In this document: positions 26,516 through 38,042 of the stretch, piece after piece | How the letters are laid out: the number at the start of each line of letters is the position of its first letter | Numbering within the stretch: position 1 is the first letter of the stretch | Assembly: GCA_963922205.1 (NCBI GenBank) | Contig: CAWUHX010000506.1 | Coordinates: 1 to 64,000 of the forward strand | Source: Romanomermis culicivorax | Lineage: Eukaryota; Nematoda; Enoplea; Mermithida; Mermithidae | Length of the DNA: 64,000 nt | Direction of reading: 5' to 3' | Notes under the pieces: model-generated | Told to the model about the DNA's origin: nothing | Database searches by the model: none | Seen by the model: only the letters and a program-made list of their open reading frames with translations | Position numbers and translations under genes: made by a program

Positions 26516-26634
26516 CGGGTTTAGGTCCGAGCTCGCGATAATCTCAAGCAAAATCGATTCCAATGACCTCTGGATGATCCTGACGTCGCGATTATTTCGA
26601 ACTCGAGATAATTGCGAGCTCGGACTTAAACCCG
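26516..26634. repeat. 119-bp hairpin palindrome
   Basis: The 30-bp left arm (26,516-26,545, starting CGGGTTTAGGTCCGAGCTCG) is the complement of 26,605-26,634 with about three mismatches. The spacer is 59 bp. CpG-rich compared with its surroundings. Confidence 0.85.
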
Positions 26635-26675
26635 AACTCGAGCGTCCGCGGTCGCAACAAAATTTTTAGTCCAAA

Positions 26676-26907
26676 AGGTCATTTATACTTGCCATTTTCG
26701 ACGGAACGGAATGGATCGCCAACAGCTTGAAACGTTCAGCCTGAAAATCCACTTTCGATCCGAAAGGATAACTGCAATTTTTTAGAAAATGACCGACGGT
26801 AACCCCCAATCCAAACCGAACAGAATGAAAATTTCCCTTTCGTTCGGTAACGTTGTGTCGATTGCATTCCGTTCCGCCGAGAAAGGCAAGTATAAAGGTT
26901 CATTTAT
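26676..26907 (+). mobile_element. MITE family M, copy 1
   Basis: About 232 bp. Ends GGTCATTTATACTTGCC...TTCGACGGAACGGAA are inverted at the right (complement of CCGTTCCGCCGAGAAAGGCA). Internal landmark AAAATCCACTTTCG. Non-coding. Copies 2 and 3 are at 27,127 and 56,125. Confidence 0.8.
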
Positions 26908-27126
26908 ATTTAAGGGTCAAAATAAATGACCCTTAAATGACCTGTAATTACGTCAGTTTCAGTTGTGCACAAAAGTTAATCGCCATGGGTAGCAAGTTTA
27001 AGCCCGAGAAAAATGTAGTTTTTTACACATTTTGGAATGAATTTGTGTTTTCGACTAATTTTCAAATAAGAGTCATGAGGTACTCGCCATTGTGTTCGTG
27101 AAATAGAAGTCTCTGCAGTAATAAGA

Positions 27127-27352
27127 GTCATTCATACTAGTCTTTTTCGACGGAACGGAACGGAATGCAATCGATACGTAAGCTAACGAAAGATAAATTT
27201 TCGTTCCGTTCGGTTCGGTTAGAGGTTATCGTCGGTCGTTTTCCACAAAATTGCAGCTATCCTTTCCGACCGAAAGTGGATTTTCAGGCTGAACCTTTCA
27301 AGCTGTTGGCGATCCGTTCCGTTCCATCGAAAAAGACAAATATAAATGACCT
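27127..27352 (-). mobile_element. MITE family M, copy 2
   Basis: About 226 bp, in opposite internal orientation to copy 1 (GAAAGTGGATTTTCAGGCTG at about 27,272). The two lie about 220 bp apart, so together they form a larger inverted pair. Confidence 0.8.
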
Positions 27353-28112
27353 TTTAGTCTTCCTAGCTGACCTGCCATATCGGGCTTTCTCTTAATTCTG
27401 AGTTTCCAAAAGTGTAATTATTCAGGATGATTCTAAATCCCGATTACAGACAAGCTAAATCAAGCTCTCGTAAATATGAATCTCTAGTGCGTTTTTTATA
27501 TAATGCTTCTAAATCGACGAATCACTCACACAAACTTTTTGCGAAACCTTTTCGCAAAAAAATTGTCAAAGCTAGTTAAGTTGGCTAAAAAATTTGCAGC
27601 TCTATGACGTGTTTTTTAGTAGAAAATTACAAAAATATAAAGTAGTTTATTTACTCTAGATTCATTTCCATGAAGCATTATAAGAAAAATGAGAAGCAGA
27701 AAATTAGAGTACAGTTATGGTAAATATGAATCTATAGATTCATCTTTATTACAAATTGGCTCTACAAATTTATCTCGCAATTTCATGACTTCTTGGAAAC
27801 CAGTGAAAAAAAACTAGTCTAACGCATGATTTATTCTAATTATTTCTCATTTTTTTCATTTCATTATTTCATTTCTAAATCAAATTTACATTTCTTTATT
27901 TTCTAACTACAAATTTCATTTTTCTAATAATCTTAATTTTCACTTCTTATTCAAATTTATGCCTAACTTCTTTCATTTTTTTGTTAATTTGTTTTGATCT
28001 CTTCCGCAAAACATGTTGCATCCCTCACATTGAATCGCAATGTTTTCTCGCGAAGGTCGAGATAATCGAGAGTTCGAGTTGAGCTCTTTGAGCCTATCTA
28101 TAGCTGATAGTT
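27353..28112. other. Gene-free AT-rich stretch
   Basis: No gene, repeat or RNA recognised. Confidence 0.5.
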
Positions 28113-28262
28113 TTAGGCCCTATTCAGAATTGAAAAATCCTAGGATTTTTTTCGACGACGATCGGCGACAGTGAGCGACAATGGGTGACAACCGGAGACT
28201 GTTGCCGATTCCTAGGATTCAATCGGCGACAGTCGTCGACTGCACTTCTGAATGAGCCCGTA
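28113..28262. mobile_element. 150-bp MITE with GGCCCTATTCAGAA ends
   Basis: Left GGCCCTATTCAGAA answers right GGGCTCATTCAGAA (complement). The inner arms also pair through CCTAGGATT and CGGCGACAG. The flanks TTA (left) and GTA (right) are one base from a 3-bp duplication, so a Harbinger-type origin is plausible. Confidence 0.65.
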
Positions 28263-28683
28263 TTCTTAATTATAGTACTATAACAGGATACATCCGCCGG
28301 CATAGAATTTCACATGCACGGATGGGATTTGTTCACAAAAGTTGATGCTTCAGCAGGATCTGGAAAATCTTGTAAATTTTTTTGAATAATCGACGTTTTC
28401 ACTCCTATGTCATGGAACTACGAATTACAATGTATAGTATCAAAAAGTGCGTAATATAAGAATATCATTACATTCAGGCCGTGAGAAAATACATGTGATG
28501 CTTGATTGAGCACGATAACTCAGTGTACTATTGTTTATGCGTGGCTTACTGCAGTTCTTCACGGAAATTACTTTTAATTACTTCTTGTCACACGAAAATT
28601 TTCCTACTTTTTAAATATCAGAATCATGATAGTTTTCAACAGATATGTTCATCGGAAACCTGTACGATCCAGTAGGCGATAAC

Positions 28684-28875
28684 ACTATACTCCATTCATT
28701 GTGAAATGATCGATGCACCGGGGTCGCAGCCAAATTTTTATTCAAAATTATGGAAGGCTCGTTGACTCTATCCAATGAATTTTTACTTTATGATACAGAC
28801 TCCTCGATGATCACTCTTTTTGACCATTTTAATACTATATAAATTGGTTTCCTGATGGGGGCTGCGTTTGTTAGG
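28684..28875. mobile_element. Solo end of the 5,546-type element
   Basis: ACTATACTCCATTCATTGTG, GATCGATGCACCGG, then TTCAAAATTATGGAAGGCTC and GATACAGACTCCT match the right arm of the element at 5,546-6,446 over about 190 bp. The partner end was not found nearby. Confidence 0.65.
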
Positions 28876-31536
28876 CTGAGTGCATTTGCGGATTAACAGA
28901 AACATCAGCCGTACTAGTGAAATGTGTAGACGACCATACAACAGAACTTTCTGGCATCGAACTCATTCTTATGGACTTCATAATCCGAGAAGTTTGAGTA
29001 ATTTAAAGAACTTAGATACGAGGCATTTGATCCTCAAAATCGACAAAAGTTCTTTTCCTCATTACTATTGCGATGCAGGAGTTTAATTAATACTACAGTA
29101 ACTTGGAAAACTTGATTCGGTCTTATTGATCATATTACCGATATGATTCACATGCGTATAGTATTTTATATTTTCTTTATACAATCTCTGTATGTTAGAT
29201 CTTTATGTATCAAACTCTTCATTATCGAAATTGATGTTGGTTCTCTCTTTTCACTGATCCTCATAATATATTTCATAGTATATAATGAAAACGTTGCCAG
29301 GATCGATCTAATCCTTCGAAATTAATGTCCACCTTTCTTACATCGATTCTGTTCGAGGAAATTGTTGCTGAAGAAAGAAGCACGTATAGATCCTTGTCTC
29401 AACAGATTATGCCCTTTGTATACATGAAAAACATCCACATGAAAAAGGGATTAGTTAAGTATTCATTTGTTTTAATTAGACTTTCGCAGGAAGGCTTGCT
29501 CTACTGTAAGTTAATATTAACTGAAATCATTGATTTGTGGAAAAGTCGATTAATAGGTCTGTAACTTTTGTCCAATGTAATTACTGTGTGATTCGATAGT
29601 AATCTTGTTGGCGATACGCTTAATCTGATTTTATAATTTAATCGCGAATGCATGACGAGGATTTATGAAATGCTATTTGTGACGTTGCAATTGTAATACA
29701 AAAATTATGCAAAAAATATCCTCAGGCTTTTTGCCCAATAATTTCCATTCTACTAAATGAAAGCTTTCGCACGTTACCAATTTTCTATCGAGTGAAAATT
29801 TTCTAGAATAATTTTATTGTATTTGCTTAAAAATGATTACTTTCAAGTTTCTCATCTGGTCGTTCAGCATTGAATTTTATGGCTTCTGTCAGTATATTTT
29901 ACATTGACTTGATGCGCTTTTTGTCAAATTTCACGCAAAAAATTTCATATTGACAGGCACAGGGAAACGAAAATCACTGGCGATAACCTAGAGGTTGCTT
30001 TTTCATCCAAATATTTTACGACCGTTGCAAAAGCAGACCCATTTAAACAAAAAAGCTGAGTCCGTATATTACGAGGATTAAGAAGATATTCTTGGTAAAC
30101 TTTCATAGTATCCGAAAATCACTGCAGGTTCATGTAAGTAATTAAATTGACAATTTCTTTTTTTATTTGAAACTACAGAGCTGATATCAATGAGTGCATA
30201 ATGAAGCTTAACCTGCAGAAATTTGGCTTAACTGATTTTGAGTACGATTAATAATATTACAGGCTTAAAAAGCTACTCAAATTCATGACATTTTTATTTT
30301 TCCTAGCCGACTTCAAAAGAAAGAGAAAAAGAATAAACGGATAATCTCAGTATGTTAGCAAAAGCAACGCACCAGAACAATAATAAAAACCAAAAAAAAA
30401 ATTCTGAATTCTTGCAGAAAAACAAAGAATAACTCCTATGAAAAACGAGTTTGATTTTCTTCCAGATGACCCAAATGCATGATACTCAAAACAACAGCAT
30501 GGTATATTATGAATACTCAAGCTAGAGAGTTCAACTTTTGGTTCCTAATGTGCCAGGTTTACATTTAAATTTAATACGTGCCCTTCAATGCAATATGTGC
30601 TTCAATTTCACAGCGTGTCCACTTCTATGTTGCATTTGGTTTAGCGGAAAGTCGCGGAAATTTGAATTGCCTTCCACTTTCATATTTTAGAGGCATCTCA
30701 AGAAAAACATATTATAGTGTAAAAGTGTTTTATCACTGAATAACATCGAACGAGGTACACCGCAAAATTGCGCTTTTTGAGTTGCAGCCGTTTATTTCGA
30801 CAATCAAAACTGTTTTTGCTAAAACTTGTAGTTTTCTGAAGCTATATCTTTTTTTCTGCAGATATTCTTGTCATAAGCTAATCAAAATCTAAAGTCTATA
30901 GATGATCATGTTTTTCGGCAATTTTCGTTCATTTATCAACAGTATGTTTGGTCAAATGTTTTGACTCTTCTAAATAGTCTGTCAAAAAATAATGCATGAA
31001 AAATACAAAAAAACAAAATTAGCAGTTCTACGTTAAGCCATCTCGATTTTCTGTAGATGGTCTGGAAGACTGATAGAATTTTTATAATTGATGGATTTCC
31101 CTCAAACTCGTTAATAAGGAACCTAATTTTTAATAGTATTTTTCCCCAACTTGATCTTCGTCTTGAGTGCACATTTCGAATTTCAGAAAATGGTCTCAGT
31201 AGTTTTTTTATTAAGACATTTACCTGCATCATGACTGCAGATTCCATATCATAACGATGAGTATCAAATCTTCAATCAGTTTGAGAAAATAAGTTTGAGC
31301 TTTTCTGATTGATGCTTCTGCCGCAGACTTGATCCGATCTGACTTACACAAACTTAATACTCATGCTTGAGATTTACAAAAGCTGCAAAATCCGAAATTC
31401 GTTTTTGAACACTGTCTTACAGCTATGTCCTAAGACTTGCCTTCCTCACTGAAAAAATTATATGTTCTATGGGTGTTAATGAATCTTGTAACGTCATTAT
31501 CTGTTAGCATTTAGACATCAGCTCCAGTGGGCTCTT

Positions 31537-31576
31537 GCCTAGGCCTAAACCCTAAGCCTTAGCCTAAGTCTAAGCC
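31537..31576 (-). repeat. Interstitial GCCTAA tract
   Basis: GCCTAGGCCTAAACCCTAAG and further GCCTAA units, i.e. TTAGGC on the minus strand, degenerate. Confidence 0.7.
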
Positions 31577-31820
31577 AGAAAGACATCTAAAGCATGTTTT
31601 TCTTGAAATACTGGGAAACTGGAAAGTAAGTACTATTTCATATCTTTACAATTTTCTGTAGACCATTTCAAGTAGGAATGAATTTTTTGAACGCATATAA
31701 GTAACCTTCAACAATCTTTCGAGTAATTTTTTTTTGAAAATGCGCTATGTAGGAGATTTTAACAACTCCGCTGATTGTTGTCATTTTTAATAAGCAAGCA
31801 TTTTATAATATAAGTCATTA

Positions 31821-31915
31821 AGCATTAGGTCTAGGTTTAAGTCGTGGTCTAGACGTTGGCTTATTAGGCTTAGAGTTGGCTTAGGCATATACTTAAAAGT
31901 TGTTTTCTTAGGCTA
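31821..31915 (+). repeat. Interstitial TTAGGC tract
   Basis: Scattered TTAGGC/TTAGGT units on the plus strand, facing the GCCTAA tract 245 bp upstream, so the two are inverted. Strongly diverged. Confidence 0.55.
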
Positions 31916-33075
31916 ACGCATTTTCATGCGGGCGCAGCTAATGATCGTATGGATGAACAACTAGCACGTCTCCAACATATATAAAAATATGTCTTAAAGT
32001 AGAAAAATGTCTTAACACGGTGTTCAGGATCTGAAACTCTTTTCTGAACAATGCCTTAATATATGGCTTGCCTTCAACGTTCAAAAAGATATGTCCTAAA
32101 AAATACGGAGGCTCATTTCTGAGCAATGTCTTGGGACATAGCTTTGTCTTAAAACATGCTATCAGTATTGAAAAACAAGCTACCATTATTGAAAAGCACG
32201 GTAACTGTGTCATAAGATATGGTTCAGAAATGAGTCTTTTATGCTTCGTGTTTGAAAAGCATCTTATTTACTGTAGAATCAAAATGTCACTTCATAATTT
32301 GATTTTTAATTGATTCAAGGACTTCTTTTTGAATCTTGATCTTTCCGACTCGAAAGTTTTATCAATTTACTTTATTTAGTACCGAAAAAATCCTCCTCTA
32401 CTTTGTCATGCAATCCTGGATTTTATGCGCCACCAGAGCTTCGATCTTTTTATTTCATTTTCGAGCCACGAAAATGTTTTCCAAATTAGAACAGTGTCCA
32501 ACCCAAAAGTATCGCATTATAAAATGCGTATACTGTAGGAAAACTAACAAGTTTCGAGGCGACGACACACAAAAGCAGGAAGTCTGATGCTTTTGTGCCA
32601 CAGATATGATACTCGGGACGCACCTTTTTTCTAATCAAATCTAATGCGCCTTGAAATGGGGTGTTAGCTTTTCGATAATGGCGACAAAGTCTGCACAGTC
32701 TACCGTGCACATGATGACGATCATGCTCCCAAGTTGATCATCTCATGGAGAGAGATACGCCGTTGTTGTATTAGATTTTGATCTCTTTCTGATAACGAAG
32801 TTCAGATTGTTTTAGCCGTAATTTATCCTATTTGCGAAAACCCAACTGGTTGAAAAATTTTTAGTACAGATCCATGCGAGCTTGCTTTGAATCATGTTTA
32901 TTTACTATATTTTGCGTTCAAAAATTTCGTGATCTGTGCTTAATTACAATGAACCACTGCTTATTGTTGTCAATTTTCCTGTAAACATTTCCAAATCAAC
33001 CACGAAACTCAAAAAAGTCCAAAGGAATCCGTGAACAAATGGTGACCGTGCATCTTATGCCAAAATTTTTTTTTG

Positions 33076-34757
33076 AGCCCGGGACAATAGAGCACGGACA
33101 TTAGATCGCGGACATTAGAGCGCAGAGACATTAGAGCGCAGGACAATAGAGCTCGGGACAATAGAGCGCAAGGATAATAGAGCGCAAGGACAATAGAGCG
33201 CAGGACAATAGAGCGCGGACCTTAGAGCGTGGACATTATAGCGCGGACATTAGAGCGCAGGGACAATAGAGCGCAGGCACAATAGAGCACGGACATTAGA
33301 GCGCAGGACCATGCAGTGGCGGATGCAGGGAGTAGGGGCGACTGCGCCTGGTATCTCATGTTCCAAAAATAAAACGTTTCAAAATAATTTTTAAACACAA
33401 ATTATTAGAAATCTGCAAAACTTAATCAAATACTGCAGCCAAAATTTACTTTTTTCCAATTTTTTCTTTTTTCTTCTTCAATCTATTATCTATTTTCTCG
33501 CTAGTTGCCCCATTGTTTCGTTTTTTGAAAAGATTTAAAGAAAAAATAAGAAAAAAAGAAAAAATATATCAATGCAATTAATCTAACAAAAATATGAAAA
33601 TTGCAAAAAAAATTTCCGCGTCTCCCACGAAACAAATTTTTGCGTCGGTCACTGGGACAATAGAGCGCAGGACAACAACCCATAGGCGCAATAGAGCGCA
33701 GGATGATAGAGCATAGAAAAATCAGATCAGAGCAAAATAAAAAAACTGAAAATGAAATATTTTGAGAAGTAACTACATTTCAGCTCAAAAATGCTTTCTT
33801 CAAATTTTTTCGTGTCTCTAAAGAAGTTCAGGTCAAAGCACTTTTCTACTATGCAGTATTTTTCCCCATTTTTTGTTCTTTTTTTTCTTTTTCTTCTTTC
33901 ACTTTTACTTATTTTTTTCTTTTTTTATTTACCTTTTTTTCTCTTCGTATTCATTTTCTCGTGTTTTTCTCTTTCCTTTTTTATATCTCATTGTTCGTCT
34001 ACTTTCTCATTACTCATACTTTTTTGCGTTTTTTTGTTCAGCCGCTCACATGGAATTTACCTTTAATCCATAATCGCACACATATTTTTATTGATTTATT
34101 GCTTGCCAACCTTTGAACCTTTGAATAAAATGGTGTCATTTTGCTATTTTCGAATTCATCGTGAATTTATAATTTGCATTCAGAATCACACGGAGTTTTT
34201 TGTCAGCTTTTGAAAACTTTGTTCACTTCTGAAATAAAGCTGCTTGCACAGTACTCTTTTTTCATGTCCAAAAACAATTTTGAAATTCGCGTTCATTCAG
34301 ACCACGGAACGTTGGTTAATTTTTTTCGAACCAACAGATGCGCTCTAATGTCCCCGTGCTCTATTGTCTGTCCCTATTGTCCTGGGCTCTAATGTCCCTG
34401 CGCTCTACTGTCCTGCGCTCTAATGTCCCTGCGCTCTATTGTCCTGCGCTCTATTGTCCCTGCGCTCTATTGTCCGAGCTCTATTGTCCGCGCTCTATTG
34501 TCCTGCGCTATAATGTCCCTTCGCTCTATTGTCCTGCGCTCTAATGTACCTGCGCTCTATTGTCCTGCGCTCTACTGTCCTGCGCTCTAATGTCCGCGGC
34601 GCTCTATTGTCCTGCGCTATAATGTCCCTTCGCTCTATTGTCCTGCGCTCTAATGTACCTGCGCTCTATTGTCCTGTGCTCTAATGTCCGCGCTCTAATG
34701 TCCGCGCTCTAATGTCCGCGCTCTAATGTCCGCGCTCTATTGTCCCGCGCTCTAATG
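33076..34757. mobile_element. Foldback element 2 with 14-17 bp subrepeats
   Basis: The left arm (33,076-33,313 and 33,655-33,713) is a tandem array of GGACAWTAGAGCGC(A). The right arm (34,337-34,757) is the same unit in reverse orientation, about 26 copies (GCGCTCTATTGTCC and GCGCTCTAATGTCC variants). Between them lie A-rich (33,538-33,605) and T-rich (33,868-34,040) blocks that could pair. The architecture is that of foldback 1 with a different unit. No transposase seen. The left array is split by a 341-bp insertion. Confidence 0.8.
33314..33654. mobile_element. hAT-like MITE inserted in the foldback 2 array
   Basis: Begins CAGTGGCGGATGCA and ends with the complement of CAGTGACCGACGCA. The flanks GGACCATG (33,306-33,313) and GGACAATA (33,655-33,662) match at six of eight bases, fitting an 8-bp target duplication. 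CAGTG ends and 8-bp duplications are typical of hAT elements. The array unit resumes right after it, which proves an insertion. Confidence 0.65.
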
Positions 34758-34764
34758 TCCGGTC

Positions 34765-34882
34765 ACGCGTCAAAATAGGACGAGCTCCAAAGTGAGACGG
34801 GCGCCAAAGTGAGACGGACGCCAAAGTGAGATGGGCGCTAAAGTGGGACGGGCACCAAAGTGAGACGGACGCCAAGGTGAGA
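34765..34882 (+). repeat. 17-bp GGGCGCC array
   Basis: About six tandem copies of GGGCGCCAAAGTGAGAC and close variants, starting eight bases after foldback 2. The same unit builds the arms of foldback 3 at 50,861-52,168, and both arrays end in GACTGYACC. Confidence 0.85.
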
Positions 34883-35195
34883 CTGTACCCTATGGATACC
34901 TTACAATACGAATACTTTGCATGTGATTGATCATTTAAGATTATATTTAATCGAACTTGTGAAAGCATATAGTTGAGATCTGCAGATGTTTAGATATGCT
35001 AATTTAATTGTTTGATTTGAATGCCGACCTTCGGCAGCATCAATTTCTAAATGATATATTCTGGTCGAGATTTTTTACAAAATCAAACTTGACATGCAAA
35101 AAGAGAGAAAAATTCTATATACAGGGTCTCCGGTAAAAGTACGAAGTGCTAGCGCACTACTTCAACGATTTTTCGATATTCTATTTAAAATCTGA

Positions 35196-36512
35196 AGGCC
35201 CTGTCATACTTCACAGCGCGGCGGCGCTTGTCCCATTCATACTAAAAAGCGGCGCCGCGCGGTACCGCAGGGTGCCGCCTGGGAAGTATGAATAGATTTT
35301 TCTAATTTTTGCTCAAAATTCTACTCAAACGATATTTTCGAACAACTCATGTGTTATAAAGCTGTAATATATTGTTGCTATAACATATTGATGCATACTA
35401 TAACATCTGTGCATGCAGTTCAATCATTTTCTACATGAATTATGAATTATGAGACTTTTCAGATATCATTTCATCATGGCTCTTAATCATACATGCACAG
35501 GATAGAAATTCTGTGGGGATTCAGCCGATGGAAATTTTTTTTCGTTCGTTATAACGAAAAGAAAAGTCTTCTAACATCCAAGCAGCATGTTTTTCAACCT
35601 ATATTAGTCAAATATGTGAAATTATTTGCTTGAATAGCATTTTTAAAGTTTTAACGCTACTTCTTTGAATCAAGTGTGCTTCGTTAAGAGAGATCGTTTA
35701 ACTACTGTATCATTTTCATTCTTATGATGGCTTTCTCTTCTATTGATCATTTTTTTAGTTCGCCATCTTCTCAATTATTGCAGGGGGTCAGATATGCTGG
35801 AGGGTCAATACCCCCAAACCCGCTCCACGTGTATGTATGCTACATTCTGAAAAAATTCATCTTACATTTTGGAAAATCGATGATTGACAAATTTTGGCCA
35901 TGCACACAGAAATTTTCCAAGTGAAGTTTTTCCAGCAATTTTATCTCAGAGGTATTATTAATGAAGTTTTCAGAAACAGATTTTCAGAAGGATTGGAAAT
36001 ATGTATAGTTCGTTTTTATAAAATGTTTGTAAAGTGATAAATGGACAAAAAATGGGACACCCTCAAAGTCGTTTACACAAACCGTTTACTATAGGATTTT
36101 TGGCGTAAAAAATTCGGGAGGATTAGTTGAGCAGACTCAGGAAATTATAGAAATATAAAATGAAACTTGCTTTCCACTTTTTTATTTACAAGCATTTTCA
36201 GAAAGGAGACTATAGGTTGTGTTGTGATTATATAATTTACAATCGAGATATGAATGTGGAAAAATTATTAATATGCTAAGTAGGTGTAAACACGTTTCCA
36301 CGGCCTGATGTTGTCTTAGCAATAAGCCCAGTGCAATTAGCAGCTCCAAAAACGATAAAAAACAAGAATGCTAGCAAATTTTGCGAGAAAGTTTTTATTC
36401 AGAGAGCAAAATCCGAAAGTAAAAAAGCGTCGCCGTGCGGTAGCGTATGACAAGTATGACAAGGCCCCGCGCGGCACCGCGCGGCGCCTCGCGGTGAAGT
36501 ATGACAGGGTCT
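35196..36512. mobile_element. Harbinger-like non-autonomous element, copy 2
   Basis: 1,317 bp. Left end AGGCCCTGTCATACTTC, right end complement AGACCCTGTCATACTTC, flanked by TGA (left) and TAA (right), one base from a TAA duplication. The inner CGCG blocks are longer than in copy 1. The bodies align in order, for example CGTTATAACGAA, TCAAATATG, GTTTACACAAA and TTACAATCGAGATATGAATG. Confidence 0.8.
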
Positions 36513-38036
36513 TAACTATTCCATCTTTATTTTCATGTTGAAGTAATTTTTTTTCATATATCCAGTGAGAACTTTTGTTAGAAATAACCCTTATTATAAC
36601 ATCATGTGACGTAAGATTGAAACATGCTCGCCAGAAACCCAGTCATTAAGGTTCCTACTGAAATGTTACAAATCATTCAAAAACTGTAAGCTATCCGTGT
36701 ACATTACTGAAATCGACGATGACATTTCTGCTGTCAAGTGCGTCTTAAGCAAATCGAATTGAAGTTATTCCATATCTGTTTTTATTGGTTAGTAACTCGT
36801 TTGTAAACTATTGTTGTTTCTACCAAATGTTATATTTCTGTATGTAACGTTACTGAAAAAGATGGCGGTTAAAATATTCAAATTTTGAATATATGATGTT
36901 TCTCGATTTTCGTCATTAAACTTCGAAATACTTCTGGTTTATCTTTTCTTGTTTTTTAGCGTTAGAATTTATTGTCTTTATTGTTAATACTGTTTTCTTC
37001 TTTTGAAAAATCCTGTATTTTTCAATTATTCTTTTTTCCAGTTTTTTACTCATAGACTCACAGCTTTTCATTCTTGTTTTTATTTTTTCGTTCAATTTTC
37101 CTTTTACACTCAATAATTTTTTGCTCGTTGACATGACTTTTCTTTTGTTGTTCCCATTCAATTTTTCATCGATCTATTTTTCTTTATTTCTTCTTCTTTT
37201 CATCCATCACATTTTTTGGTCCTTAATAGGCTTTGCTTTTTGCAACAATTTCTTGCGCTCTTTTTTCTTCGTTTCTTCATTGTCTTGTGTTGTTATCGAT
37301 TTACTTCTGCACACGTTTTTTATTCGTTTTTATTTGTTGATACTACACCTGATCTCTAATAGTGAGTACGCAGGCGGATTAAGCAATATATAATTTACTG
37401 AGAATATATATTTTCAACGTGAATGTATTCCAACATGCAGCCAATTGCACATCGATCGATTGGTCTAATCTATATCTACTCACAAATGTATCGATTTTTT
37501 GTCAAGTGATGGACGAACGTTTGCTAGAGACCTGCTCTTCCACATATTTTTCTTGTTGCCGATTTTATACTTCCGAACAAACTTACTTCTAATTGTTTCT
37601 TGAAGATCAGCCCTATAACACATTTCGACCCGAAATTTTCTACCTCGAAAAACACTGCTCATCATTCTCTAACGATTACAGTATATGTTTTCCGCGTATT
37701 TACGCTTACATGGTTATTACTAAGCAACAATGCGTTCGGGGAACTTTCCCCGGGCGTCCAAACGTCCCACGTTCCTATCCGATCCCGAAAAACCTTCTAC
37801 TTAATTACACGTGTTCATTTTTTGCTTGTTTATTTTCGCCGCTTTCACATTGATTTTTGGACAATCAAATTTTCGAGCAACATTACTGACCCTCGATTCT
37901 TCTTCTATTTTCCCTTTTCTATGCTTGATTAGCTTAGCTCTAAGCTAATATTCGTCTAATTACAATCTCTCTTCGTTCCTTATTTTTTTTAAATCAAGAA
38001 GATTTTCCGTCTTATAGAATCTAAAGAATTTTCCAG
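36513..38036. other. Intergenic stretch upstream of Ly-6 gene A
   Basis: No confident coding exon. A near-perfect palindrome CGGGGAACTTTCCCCG lies at about 37,737-37,752 in a GC-richer patch. A 110-codon frame over 37,600-37,932 contains a hydrophobic run but no supported splice join, so it is left uncalled. Confidence 0.4.
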
Positions 38037-38042
38037 AAGCTG

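Larger units (their letters stand above)
28263..33075. other. Gene-free stretch
   Basis: No confident exon. It holds a half copy of the 5,546-type inverted-repeat element (28,684-28,875) and two TTAGGC/GCCTAA tracts (entries below). Several 60-100 codon frames lack motifs or splice context. Confidence 0.45.

Noticed and set aside
33076-34757. CRISPR-like short repeat array
   Set aside because: Units are head-to-tail without unique spacers, in two orientations, in a eukaryotic genome.
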